Part shown: positions 1-7,015 of the stretch, in pieces | Layout: each line of letters starts with the position of its first letter | Numbering within the stretch: position 1 is the first letter of the stretch | Source of the DNA: J089 sp964549745 | GTDB lineage: Bacteria > Fidelibacterota > Marinisomatia > Marinisomatales > J089 | Assembly: GCA_964549745.1 (NCBI GenBank) | Contig: CAZJWP010000029.1 | Location: 1-21,276 of the forward strand | Direction of reading: 5' to 3' | Length of the DNA: 21,276 bases | Notes under the pieces: generated by a model | Told to the model about the DNA's origin: nothing | Database searches by the model: none | What the model saw: the letters and a program-made list of their open reading frames with translations, nothing else | Translations under genes and position numbers: made by a program

Positions 1-183
1 TTTTCGCACAAACTTGAACCTGATCGTCATGTGTACCTGGTTTCGCCACTCGGGCGATTTAGTGTAAACGAAAACAAGATTGGTCCACGGGACGGTCTGC
101 ATGTATCAGGTGCCGATTCCCTGGACTTCGATGTGCTTGAAACCGGTGAATTGGTGCTGGTTGATTTGCCGTTGATGAAGTAA
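1..183 (+). CDS. Pirin-family protein, C-terminal fragment (5' end outside window)
   Basis: An open frame enters from the left edge in frame 1 and ends at TAA 181-183, giving the last 60 residues of a protein. The fragment contains VYLVSPLGRFSVNENKIG followed by a run ending ETGELVLVDLPLMK. This resembles the C-terminal cupin half of YhhW/pirin-type proteins, where a beta-rich 'V.VNG..L..GD......ADSL' stretch precedes a terminal 'ELLLFDLP'. Some pirin-family proteins have quercetinase activity, but nothing here allows a substrate to be named. msrA follows 34 bases downstream in the same direction with its own ribosome binding site, so the two could share a transcript. The family call rests on a short conserved tail and is moderately secure. 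Confidence 0.6.
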   Translation, partial: FSHKLEPDRHVYLVSPLGRFSVNENKIGPRDGLHVSGADSLDFDVLETGELVLVDLPLMK

Positions 184-217
184 CCTTCCACTCAATATAA
201 GGAGTGAAGTCAAAAAC

Positions 218-730
218 ATGACGACTGAGAAAGCGTATTTAGGGGGTGGATGTTTCTGGTGTCTGGAAGCGGTCTTCGAACGAATTCCCGGAATCCTGGA
301 TGTAACCAACGGATATGCCGGAGGCCATGTATCCAATCCGACCTATGAACAAGTTTGTTCCAATACCACCGGTCACGCTGAAGTCGTACAGGTTCAATAC
401 GACGCTGAAAAATTAAGCTATTTGGATATCCTGGAGATTTTCTGGAACAGCCATGATCCTACTACGATTAATCGGCAGGGCGCCGATGTGGGAAGTCAGT
501 ACAGATCCATCATCCTGACGACGTCAAAAGACCAGGAAAGGACCGCAAAAAAATCATTAAATGATTTGAATGAAACCGGATTGTATTCGAATCCCGCTGT
601 GACCGAAATTGTACCTTTGGAGCAGTTTTATATCGCCGAAGATTATCATCAGGATTACTTTAGGAATCACCCGGATGCACCATACTGCGCGCATGTGATC
701 CAGCCAAAGCTGGAAAAACTAAACTTCTGA
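218..730 (+). CDS. msrA: Peptide-methionine (S)-S-oxide reductase MsrA
   Basis: This enzyme reduces methionine-S-sulfoxide in proteins or as free amino acid, using thioredoxin-type reductant, and repairs oxidative damage. The 170-residue product has the MsrA signature GGCFWCLEAVF at residues 10-20, with Cys12 as the expected catalytic nucleophile. Further family blocks follow: GYAGG, NPTYEQVCSNTTGHAEVVQV and HDPTTINRQGADVGSQYRS. Length is normal for a stand-alone MsrA without a fused MsrB domain. The ATG is preceded by AAGGAGTGAAG, a good Shine-Dalgarno. The gene has no signal peptide, so the enzyme should be cytoplasmic. It ends exactly where the convergent nuclease gene ends, the two stop codons together forming TGATCA. 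Confidence 0.97.
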   Translation: MTTEKAYLGGGCFWCLEAVFERIPGILDVTNGYAGGHVSNPTYEQVCSNTTGHAEVVQVQYDAEKLSYLDILEIFWNSHDPTTINRQGADVGSQYRSIILTTSKDQERTAKKSLNDLNETGLYSNPAVTEIVPLEQFYIAEDYHQDYFRNHPDAPYCAHVIQPKLEKLNF

Positions 731-1546
731 TCAATAACTAAAGATACTGTTTAACACATCGGCGAGCCGAACACTGGCCTTTTCCATCTGAACATCGAGA
801 ATCGCCAGTCCCTGCTTAACATAGTCCGGTGTAATATTGTGATCTTTCGGAATGGGATAACCGTAGGTCATCGCCAGTTTAAAGGAATCAAAAGCCCAGG
901 TTGCCGGACCGCTCCGGGACCATTTTTCACGATCCCATTTACTGATCTTTGGATCCAGCCGATCCGCATAGGCTTCCACAGAAAGATGCCGTGTATCCAT
1001 CAAGCCGTAATCCCACAATGCATGAAGGTTGGTGGAATCTCCATTCAAAACAACCGGAATGGTATTCCCACCCAGATCCGCCTCCAGGCTGGCATGCATG
1101 GGTTGATGAATATCTGCCACAAAATGGATCAGAAATTTCAACGCTTCAATTTGCTTGTCTCCGGGTATATCCGGATTCGAAAGAACGTCTTCATAATGTT
1201 CGATGGCTCCCACAACACAAGCCTGATCCGGGCAATCCCGTTCGGGGACGTAGGCTTTCGCATCCACAGGCATATTTACATAGTGATAGGGCGCCGTGTA
1301 ATGATAAGTACTGTCTCTCCGAACTTTATCTGCCCAAGTGGCAACCGCAACCATTTCTTCGGATGGATCTCCGCCCAACAGATCTGCCACATGTTCTTTG
1401 GCAGCAGGTGTTAAATGGCGGCTGGCCATTAGAGCGATGATCTTGTGCCCGTCCCATCCCCACGCCTGTAAACTTGCGGGTAAAACTAGTGTAATGGATA
1501 AGCAAAATGGAATTAAACGCCAACGTGAAATAAATTTTCTATCCAA
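731..1546 (-). CDS. S1/P1-type zinc nuclease, secreted
   Basis: Likely a secreted single-strand nuclease/phosphatase of the S1/P1 family with a trinuclear zinc site. With the chosen start the protein has 271 residues. A signal peptide (hydrophobic 11-26) ends LQA before WGWDGH, so cleavage would expose an N-terminal Trp. In P1 nuclease the N-terminal Trp and a His five residues later bind zinc, and His34 here has that spacing. HFVADIHQPMH places H141, D145 and H151 with the family spacing of 4 and 6, and LHALWD gives a His-x3-Asp pair. A longer reading begins at TTG 1561, but GGAGG lies inside that extension, eight bases before the TTG at 1546, so the shorter start is preferred. It faces msrA convergently and ldcA divergently. 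The nutrient-scavenging role is inferred. Confidence 0.9.
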   Translation of the reverse strand: MDRKFISRWRLIPFCLSITLVLPASLQAWGWDGHKIIALMASRHLTPAAKEHVADLLGGDPSEEMVAVATWADKVRRDSTYHYTAPYHYVNMPVDAKAYVPERDCPDQACVVGAIEHYEDVLSNPDIPGDKQIEALKFLIHFVADIHQPMHASLEADLGGNTIPVVLNGDSTNLHALWDYGLMDTRHLSVEAYADRLDPKISKWDREKWSRSGPATWAFDSFKLAMTYGYPIPKDHNITPDYVKQGLAILDVQMEKASVRLADVLNSIFSY

Positions 1547-1659
1547 GAGAATACCCTCCAAAAGCTTTCTATGGAATTTCGAATTAAAAATGGGCGAAAC
1601 CCATTCCGTTCGAAGCTCATTTTACCCGTAAATTACTTTGACTTCAAAGGAAGAATCCC
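1547..1659. promoter_or_regulatory. Divergent intergenic region, nuclease / LD-carboxypeptidase
   Basis: These 113 bases separate two divergently transcribed genes and must hold both promoters. I see an AT-rich stretch and a small perfect inverted repeat, AATGGG at 1589-1594 and CCCATT at 1600-1605, but no convincing -35/-10 pair on either strand. Shine-Dalgarno sequences are visible at both edges: GGAGG for the nuclease on the minus strand, AAAGGAAG for the carboxypeptidase on the plus strand. Confidence 0.45.
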
Positions 1660-2700
1660 ATGCTCACCCGCAGACAAATACTCAAACTCATGGCAGCCAT
1701 TCCGGCGCTGTCTGTATATCCACTATTCGCCGAAAAGACTCAAAAACAACATCTAATCCTTCCCCCGGCGCTAAAACCGGGAGACAAAGTAGGTCTCATT
1801 AATCCGGCTAGTGCAATCTATAAAGAGACAACCATTCGGGAAATTGAATCCACACTTCAGGCGAACGGTCTGGCGGCTGTCCGGGGAAAACATTTATTGG
1901 ATTCGTATGGATATCTGGCCGGTACCGATCAGGATCGTGTGGATGATATTCATACTTTCTTTCGCGACCCTGAGATCAAAGCGATTATTGCAGCGCGTGG
2001 TGGTTGGGGGTGCAATCGGATACTTCCAATGCTGGATTACGACTTGATCCGGGATCATCCCAAGATTCTCATGGGATACAGTGATATAACCTCTCTCCTT
2101 TTGGCTATCACGGCTAAAACCGGCATGGTGACCTTCCACGGACCGGTGGGCATTTCCAACTGGAATGAATATTCCCTTTATTATGTACGCCGGGTTCTTT
2201 TTGAGGGACGAATGATGATCTTTGACAATCAGACACCGAATCATGCACCGGAGCGCGGCTTGCTGGAATTCACAACCGTATTTCCCGGTGTGGCATCCGG
2301 TCATATATGGGGCGGCAATTTATCGGTCCTCTCAGCAATGGTGGGGTCCGAATATCTGCCTGATCCTGATGGCAGCATTTTATTTGTGGAAGATGTTGGC
2401 GAAGATATTTACCGCATTGATCGGATGCTAACGCAACTGAAACTGGCCGGGATTCTGGACAGAATTTCAGGATTCATTTTCGCTCAGTGCACCCATTGTT
2501 CCAGTGAAGATCCCGATCACGCCTTTACAATCGAAGACTTAATGAATCAACATATTAAACCGCTCGGGATTCCGGCCTTTATGGGATTCCTTACCGGGCA
2601 TATCAATAATAAATTCACCTTACCCATCGGCCTCCCGGTTGCTATGGATGCTGGACATGGTACCGTGGTAATGAAACAGGCTGCAGTACAAACAGAATGA
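1660..2700 (+). CDS. ldcA: Muramoyltetrapeptide LD-carboxypeptidase (peptidase family S66), Tat-exported
   Basis: S66 enzymes cleave the L,D bond before the terminal D-alanine of murein tetrapeptides (LdcA) or detoxify microcin C-like compounds (MccF). The catalytic triad can be placed: Ser141 in GYSDIT, Glu244 in FVEDVGE and His314 in GHINNKFTLPIG. The spacings (103 and 70 residues) are close to those of known LdcA enzymes. The N-terminus TRRQILK followed by a hydrophobic stretch and LFA is a good twin-arginine signal, so this copy should act in the periplasm or as an anchored envelope protein, whereas E. coli LdcA is cytoplasmic. Start is ATG 1660 after AAAGGAAG. Its stop overlaps the next gene's ATG (ATGA), implying translational coupling. 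MccF-like specificity is not excluded. Confidence 0.9.
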   Translation: MLTRRQILKLMAAIPALSVYPLFAEKTQKQHLILPPALKPGDKVGLINPASAIYKETTIREIESTLQANGLAAVRGKHLLDSYGYLAGTDQDRVDDIHTFFRDPEIKAIIAARGGWGCNRILPMLDYDLIRDHPKILMGYSDITSLLLAITAKTGMVTFHGPVGISNWNEYSLYYVRRVLFEGRMMIFDNQTPNHAPERGLLEFTTVFPGVASGHIWGGNLSVLSAMVGSEYLPDPDGSILFVEDVGEDIYRIDRMLTQLKLAGILDRISGFIFAQCTHCSSEDPDHAFTIEDLMNQHIKPLGIPAFMGFLTGHINNKFTLPIGLPVAMDAGHGTVVMKQAAVQTE

Positions 2701-3332
2701 ATACAAAGTACCGTACGATCATCATTAACCTCTTCGTCGCTTCACTCTGGGGATATTATGCATACAAGAGTTTCTCTGTACTTAATATTGATTTAATGTC
2801 CCATTTCCAGGGATTATTTCCGGTTACACTTTTTATTCGTAATTCCACACTGACTATCATGTTTCTTTCAAGACGTCCCTCCAAACGAACGTCCACATCG
2901 CCTTTTGAATGGTTTATTGCCATTTACGGTACGTTTATCGGTTATTTTTATGTCTTTAACGGACCTGCTGATTATTTTCCTTGGACCTTTATTTTGGGGG
3001 CTTCCATTGTAAAAATATTGATTTCCGTTCTCATGATCACAGCCATCTTTTCACTTGGACGGTCCTTTGGTATTGTTCCTTCTGATCGTGGAATTAAAAC
3101 CGGCGGATTGTATCGTTACGTCCGGCATCCCATTTATTCTCTTTACCTCCTCAGTGACTTGATTGACATGATTGCCGGGAAATTCTTCTGGCAAAACGCC
3201 TTGGTGTTCCTCAGTTTTATATTGACGACTTACTTCCGAACCGTATACGAAGAGAGATTATTGGAACGGAATCCTAAATATTCTGCTTATAAAGAAAAAA
3301 CTCCGTATCGTCTGCTTCCGGGACTATTCTAA
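2697..3332 (+). CDS. Isoprenylcysteine carboxyl methyltransferase (ICMT)-like integral membrane protein
   Basis: This 211-residue protein has several hydrophobic segments. Its C-terminal half carries the ICMT/phospholipid-methyltransferase signature: GGLYRYVRHPIYSLYLL with Arg143-His144-Pro145, then a hydrophobic pair of helices, then YEERLLERNPKYSAYKEKTPYRLLPG. In this family the RHP motif and the later Glu region bind S-adenosylmethionine at the membrane surface. Bacterial members methylate varied lipids or small molecules and rarely have known substrates, so none is assigned. The ATG overlaps the ldcA stop by four bases, so the two are probably co-translated, suggesting an envelope-related role. 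No terminator is evident in the 86 bases that follow. Confidence 0.82.
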   Translation: MNTKYRTIIINLFVASLWGYYAYKSFSVLNIDLMSHFQGLFPVTLFIRNSTLTIMFLSRRPSKRTSTSPFEWFIAIYGTFIGYFYVFNGPADYFPWTFILGASIVKILISVLMITAIFSLGRSFGIVPSDRGIKTGGLYRYVRHPIYSLYLLSDLIDMIAGKFFWQNALVFLSFILTTYFRTVYEERLLERNPKYSAYKEKTPYRLLPGLF

Positions 3333-3369
3333 TCTATTAGTAACCCGCAAAATTTGATACCGATTTCAC

Positions 3370-3399
3370 TTGCAAAAGGTGTATTCAATTTACTAAACT
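3370..3399 (+). promoter_or_regulatory. Candidate sigma-70-type promoter of the fad operon
   Basis: TTGCAA at 3370-3375 and TAAACT at 3394-3399 are separated by 18 bases and resemble -35 and -10 boxes. An alternative -10, TACTAA at 3391-3396, has 15-base spacing. Either way the -10 lies inside the palindrome that follows, so a bound repressor would block polymerase. Boxes were read by eye and the start site is unproven. Confidence 0.4.
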
Positions 3400-3416
3400 G
3401 ACCAGTCGGTTTAGTA
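3391..3416. promoter_or_regulatory. 26-bp palindromic operator, likely bound by the TetR protein downstream
   Basis: The arms TACTAAAC (3391-3398) and GTTTAGTA (3409-3416) are perfect reverse complements around the core TGACCAGTCG. The core is itself nearly symmetric, with only two mismatched pairs over the whole element. Its right end lies two bases before the ATG of the TetR gene. Size, symmetry and position are typical of an autoregulatory TetR operator. Because the fad genes follow in the same direction, the site should control the whole operon. Confidence 0.75.
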
Positions 3417-3418
3417 TT

Positions 3419-4027
3419 ATGAATCAATCAAAACAAGATATTCGCAAAGGCCAAATATTGGACGGCGCCCTGGAAGCTTTGGTGGCTAAAGGGTACGAAA
3501 AAAGCCGGATGGATGATATTGTTGCGTATAGCGGGATTAGCAAAGGTTCCATTTACTGGTACTTCAAATCCAAAAAAGAAATTTATCTTTCTCTGGTAAA
3601 CTATTGGGTGTTGCAGTATAGCGCTACAATCAATCACATGGTGGCGGAAGATCAACCGGCTACCCAACAATTGACCAATTTATTTGACTTTTTTCGCCGA
3701 CAATTCATGGATGATCCCCAGGTGTTCAAAGCCCTGTTGGAATTCTGGTCCCTGGCAAACCGGGATGCGGATTTTCGTACCAAGCTGGACAAGGTTTATA
3801 CAGAATTTCTAAGTATCATTAAGAACATTATCAGTTCCGGTGTTCAATCAGGAGAATTCCGTAATGTCAATGTTGAGATCGCTGCCCTTTCAATCATGGT
3901 AAACATTGAAGGACTGGTGTGGTTTGCCATGTTTGAATCCCATCGCACCAATGCAGAAGAATATATCGAGACCATTACCAAATTCATTTTGGCAGGTTTG
4001 AGGCCTGTCACCCAAAAAGGAGTGTAA
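3419..4027 (+). CDS. TetR/AcrR-family repressor, first gene of the fad operon (FadR-like role inferred)
   Basis: The 202-residue protein has a TetR N-terminal DNA-binding domain: a helix at about 8-24, then MDDIVAYSGISKGSIYWYFKSKKEIY at roughly 31-56 with the conserved GISKGSIYWYF recognition helix. The rest is a helical ligand-binding domain that I cannot assign to a named ligand group. It lies two bases before the acyl-CoA dehydrogenase gene, and its 3' end contains that gene's ribosome binding site (AAAAGGAGTG). Context therefore suggests an acyl-CoA-responsive repressor, functionally like the TetR-type FadR of Bacillus and Thermus. The ATG has no Shine-Dalgarno because the palindromic operator occupies that place. 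Translation may rely on a very short or absent leader. The ligand is inferred from neighbours only. Confidence 0.9.
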   Translation: MNQSKQDIRKGQILDGALEALVAKGYEKSRMDDIVAYSGISKGSIYWYFKSKKEIYLSLVNYWVLQYSATINHMVAEDQPATQQLTNLFDFFRRQFMDDPQVFKALLEFWSLANRDADFRTKLDKVYTEFLSIIKNIISSGVQSGEFRNVNVEIAALSIMVNIEGLVWFAMFESHRTNAEEYIETITKFILAGLRPVTQKGV

Positions 4028-4029
4028 TT

Positions 4030-5811
4030 ATGACTGATCCTAATCAAAAATCCGGTGGTCGGTTCATTATCGATCCAATCGGATCAAATCCGATTTTCTC
4101 CCGGGAATCGTTCAGTGAAGAGCACCGGGAAATTGAGGAAATGGTCAAGAATTTTTCAGAAGAACGTATCAATAAGAATAAAGAAGCACTTGAAGCTCAC
4201 AACAAAGATTTAAGTCTTGAGTTGCTGAGGGAATTAGGTGAGCTGGGACTTCTTGGTATAGACGTTAAAGAAGAGTACGGCGGTCTGGAACTGGATAAAA
4301 TTACCAGCGCTATTGTTGCTGAAAGCCTTTCTCACGGAATGGTAGCCTCGTTCACGGTTACCTGGTCGGTCCAAACCGGTATTGGCGCTTTACCCATCGT
4401 TTGGTTTGGGAATCATGAGCAAAAGCAGAAATATTTGCCAAAGATCGTTTCCGGTGAATGGGTGGCTGCTTTCGGCTTAACCGAACCTTCAGCCGGTTCC
4501 GATGCAACCTCGGGACGGACCACAGCCAAACTCAGTGATGACGGTAAGCACTATATCCTGAACGGCGAAAAGATATTCATTACCAATGGCGGCTGGGCCG
4601 ATGTTTACACCGTGTTCTGTCAGGTAGACGGAACCAAATTCAGCGCACTTATCGTAGATCGGGACACACCGGGATTTGAAGTCGGACAGGAAGAAAACAA
4701 GATGGGTATGCGTGGTTCTTCCACTACACCGCTCAAGTTCACCGATGCTAAAGTTCCGGTGGAAAACCTTCTCTACGAAGTTGGGAAAGGTGCTAAAATC
4801 GCTTTCAATGCTTTGGATATTGGTCGGTTGAAACTGGCCGCCTCCGACTTGGGCGGCTGTAAAGTCGTTTTAGAGTATGTTACTCAATATGCGCTGGATC
4901 GACGCCAGTTTGGACAGCCGATCGCGGATTTCGATGTAATCAAAGGCAAAATTGCTGACATGGTTGTCAACACTTATTCAGCGGACAGCATGATCTATCG
5001 CACGATCGGATTGATCCAATCCCAGATCGACACCCTGGACAAAACTGCCGACGATTATTACATCAAAATGGGTGAGGCCATGGAGCAGTTTGCGATTGAA
5101 GCATCCATGACTAAGGTATATGGCAGCGAAGCCTTTTCACAAACCGCTGATTCTGCGATACAGGTCATGGGCGGTTACGGTTTTATCGAAGATTATCCCA
5201 TTGCCGGTGCTTACCGTGACACACGAATAGACAGAATCTGGGAAGGTACCAATGAGATTAACCGCCAGATCATTGCCGGCTATATGATGAAAAACGCCAT
5301 ATTGGATGAACTGCCGCTCCGTGAGGCCATCAAAGGAATTGACGACTTCTTAAAAGAAATAGATGTCAAACAGAATGACACGCTTCTAGGCCGGGAAATC
5401 AACGCCATCGAAACCGGGAAACGCCTGACCTTATATCTTTTCCATGAAGCGTTGTGCGAATTCGGACAGGATTTGAAACATGAACAACAACTCACTGAAA
5501 TCCTGGCCAATATGTTAATGATCATCTACACGGCAGACAGCACCCTTTCACGCGTGTTGCAATTACCCGGGGACTATCCTTACAAATCAAATGTATTGGA
5601 TATCGCTCAGGTTCATGCCGCTGATTCCAGCCTGAAATTGATGAATCTGGCATTAAACGGACTGAACGGGATTTTCCACGGTTCGCTCAGCGCGGAAGCG
5701 ATTGATCGCATGCGGGAGTTCCAAAAACGCATGCTGCTTCCCACGGATATCCTCAGTTTAAAGCGGCGTATTGCCGAAACCATGTATAACCGTAAAACCT
5801 ATCCTTATTAG
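4030..5811 (+). CDS. fadE: Acyl-CoA dehydrogenase, long C-terminally extended FadE type
   Basis: This flavoenzyme introduces the trans-2 double bond into acyl-CoA, the first step of beta-oxidation, passing electrons to electron-transfer flavoprotein (not encoded here). N-terminal helical, middle beta and C-terminal helical domains are all visible: LGLLGIDVKEEYGGLEL near residue 75, the FAD-contacting block AFGLTEPSAGSDA near 150, and the C-terminal motif RIDRIWEGTNEINRQ. Glu405 in WEGTNE is the likely catalytic base. At 593 residues it carries about 180 residues beyond this motif, matching the Bacillus subtilis FadE/VLCAD-like architecture rather than the 380-residue short form. The start is ATG 4030 after AAGGAG. 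It is tightly packed between tetR (2 bases) and the thiolase (9 bases). Confidence 0.95.
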   Translation: MTDPNQKSGGRFIIDPIGSNPIFSRESFSEEHREIEEMVKNFSEERINKNKEALEAHNKDLSLELLRELGELGLLGIDVKEEYGGLELDKITSAIVAESLSHGMVASFTVTWSVQTGIGALPIVWFGNHEQKQKYLPKIVSGEWVAAFGLTEPSAGSDATSGRTTAKLSDDGKHYILNGEKIFITNGGWADVYTVFCQVDGTKFSALIVDRDTPGFEVGQEENKMGMRGSSTTPLKFTDAKVPVENLLYEVGKGAKIAFNALDIGRLKLAASDLGGCKVVLEYVTQYALDRRQFGQPIADFDVIKGKIADMVVNTYSADSMIYRTIGLIQSQIDTLDKTADDYYIKMGEAMEQFAIEASMTKVYGSEAFSQTADSAIQVMGGYGFIEDYPIAGAYRDTRIDRIWEGTNEINRQIIAGYMMKNAILDELPLREAIKGIDDFLKEIDVKQNDTLLGREINAIETGKRLTLYLFHEALCEFGQDLKHEQQLTEILANMLMIIYTADSTLSRVLQLPGDYPYKSNVLDIAQVHAADSSLKLMNLALNGLNGIFHGSLSAEAIDRMREFQKRMLLPTDILSLKRRIAETMYNRKTYPY

Positions 5812-5820
5812 GAGTCACTT

Positions 5821-6951
5821 ATGAACCAAAAATCTGTCATTATTGATGCCGTTCGTTCTCCCATTGGAGTCAAGAATGGTGAATTGATTGGAATCCGTCC
5901 CGATGATCTGGCTGCCCAGGTTGTAAAGGGATTATTGGATCGAAACAAAAATCTTAAACCGGAAACTGTTGAAGACCTGGTCTTGGGTTGTGCCTTCCCC
6001 GAAGGTCCCCAGGGAATGTTAATGGCCCGTTCGGTTAGTGTGTTGGCCGGACTTCCGGTATCTACGGCCGGAAAAGTGGTCAACCGTTTCTGCGGTTCTT
6101 CCATGGACGCCGTCCACCAGCTCAGCACAGCCATTGAATCCGGTGATATCGATGTGGGAATTGCCGTTGGTGTCGAAGATATGTTCTCCGTTCCCATGGG
6201 AGGATTTGCCCCGGATTTTCATCCGAAATTGGCTGAACAGGAATTCTATATCAGCATGGGTGAAACTGCCGAGAACCTGGCCAATGAAGGTAAAATCTCC
6301 CGTGAAGATCAGGATGCTTTTTCGATTCGCTCCCATGAAAAAGCATTGGATGCAATTGCTAACGGGCGTCCGGACAATGAGATCATTCCTATCGATAAAT
6401 ACGGTGAAACCACCATCAAACGTGATGAAGGTCCGCGAACCCCCGATAAAGAGAAAATCGCCAATTTAAAACCTGCTTTCATTGAAGGGGGAAGTGTCAC
6501 AGCAGCATCCAGCAGCCCAATCAGTATCGGCGCTGCCGCTATCTTGCTCATGAGCGAAGATTTCGCCAAGGCGAATGGATTTACACCACGGGCGGAAATT
6601 GTGGCCCGGGCTGTTGCCGGTGTGGAATGGACGCTTATGGGGAAAGGTCCCTTACCTGCTACAAAAAAAGTATTGAAAAAAGCCAAACTCAACATGGATG
6701 ACATCGAAACGATTGAACTGAATGAAGCCTTTGCTGCCCAGAGCCTTTATGTTATTCGTACCGGTGGATGGGATGAATCCAAAATTAACCTGAACGGCGG
6801 AGCCCTTGCGCTTGGTCATCCATTGGGATGTTCCGGTGCGCGAATTCTGGTTACCTTACTTAATGTGATGGAACAGCAAGATACACACCTTGGCTTGGCC
6901 ACCATGTGCATTGGAACGGGACAAGGTATTGCCACTGTTATTAAACGATAA
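5821..6951 (+). CDS. fadA: Acetyl-CoA acyltransferase (3-ketoacyl-CoA thiolase)
   Basis: It cleaves 3-ketoacyl-CoA with CoA to acetyl-CoA and a shortened acyl-CoA, the last beta-oxidation step. All thiolase landmarks are present: nucleophile Cys91 in NRFCGSSMDAV, NEAFAAQ near 300, His333 in GGALALGHPLGCSGAR, and Cys363 in CIGTGQG. The 376-residue length is slightly shorter than the usual 390 but no catalytic block is missing. A ribosome binding site, TTAGGAGT, straddles the fadE stop codon. A biosynthetic acetoacetyl-CoA thiolase would look similar, but the operon with FadE and FadN favours degradation. Confidence 0.95.
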   Translation: MNQKSVIIDAVRSPIGVKNGELIGIRPDDLAAQVVKGLLDRNKNLKPETVEDLVLGCAFPEGPQGMLMARSVSVLAGLPVSTAGKVVNRFCGSSMDAVHQLSTAIESGDIDVGIAVGVEDMFSVPMGGFAPDFHPKLAEQEFYISMGETAENLANEGKISREDQDAFSIRSHEKALDAIANGRPDNEIIPIDKYGETTIKRDEGPRTPDKEKIANLKPAFIEGGSVTAASSSPISIGAAAILLMSEDFAKANGFTPRAEIVARAVAGVEWTLMGKGPLPATKKVLKKAKLNMDDIETIELNEAFAAQSLYVIRTGGWDESKINLNGGALALGHPLGCSGARILVTLLNVMEQQDTHLGLATMCIGTGQGIATVIKR

Positions 6952-6965
6952 CAAAAGTTCATGTG

Positions 6966-6977
6966 TGAAGGTTTAAG
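6966..6977 (+). repeat. Left arm of 12-bp inverted repeat flanking the four-helix-bundle ORF
   Basis: TGAAGGTTTAAG here is the exact reverse complement of 7391-7402. Adjacent to it, CTTCA (6978-6982) and TGAAG (6985-6989) form a further small hairpin. In the fad transcript the two long arms could pair and close a loop of about 410 bases containing nearly all of the small ORF. Confidence 0.7.
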
Positions 6978-7015
6978 CTTCAAGTGAAGAAAGTAAGTAT
7001 TTAAACGACGCAAAA

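Noticed and set aside
839..1414. Long open frame on the plus strand opposite the nuclease gene (also 949-1440)
   Set aside because: It is antisense to a gene with clear zinc-site motifs and a signal peptide, has no family resemblance, and has no ribosome binding site.
1589..1605. Hairpin AATGGG/CCCATT in the nuclease/ldcA spacer as terminator or operator
   Set aside because: Six-base arms with no T-run, and the spacer lies between divergent genes so no terminator is expected. It is too short to claim as an operator.
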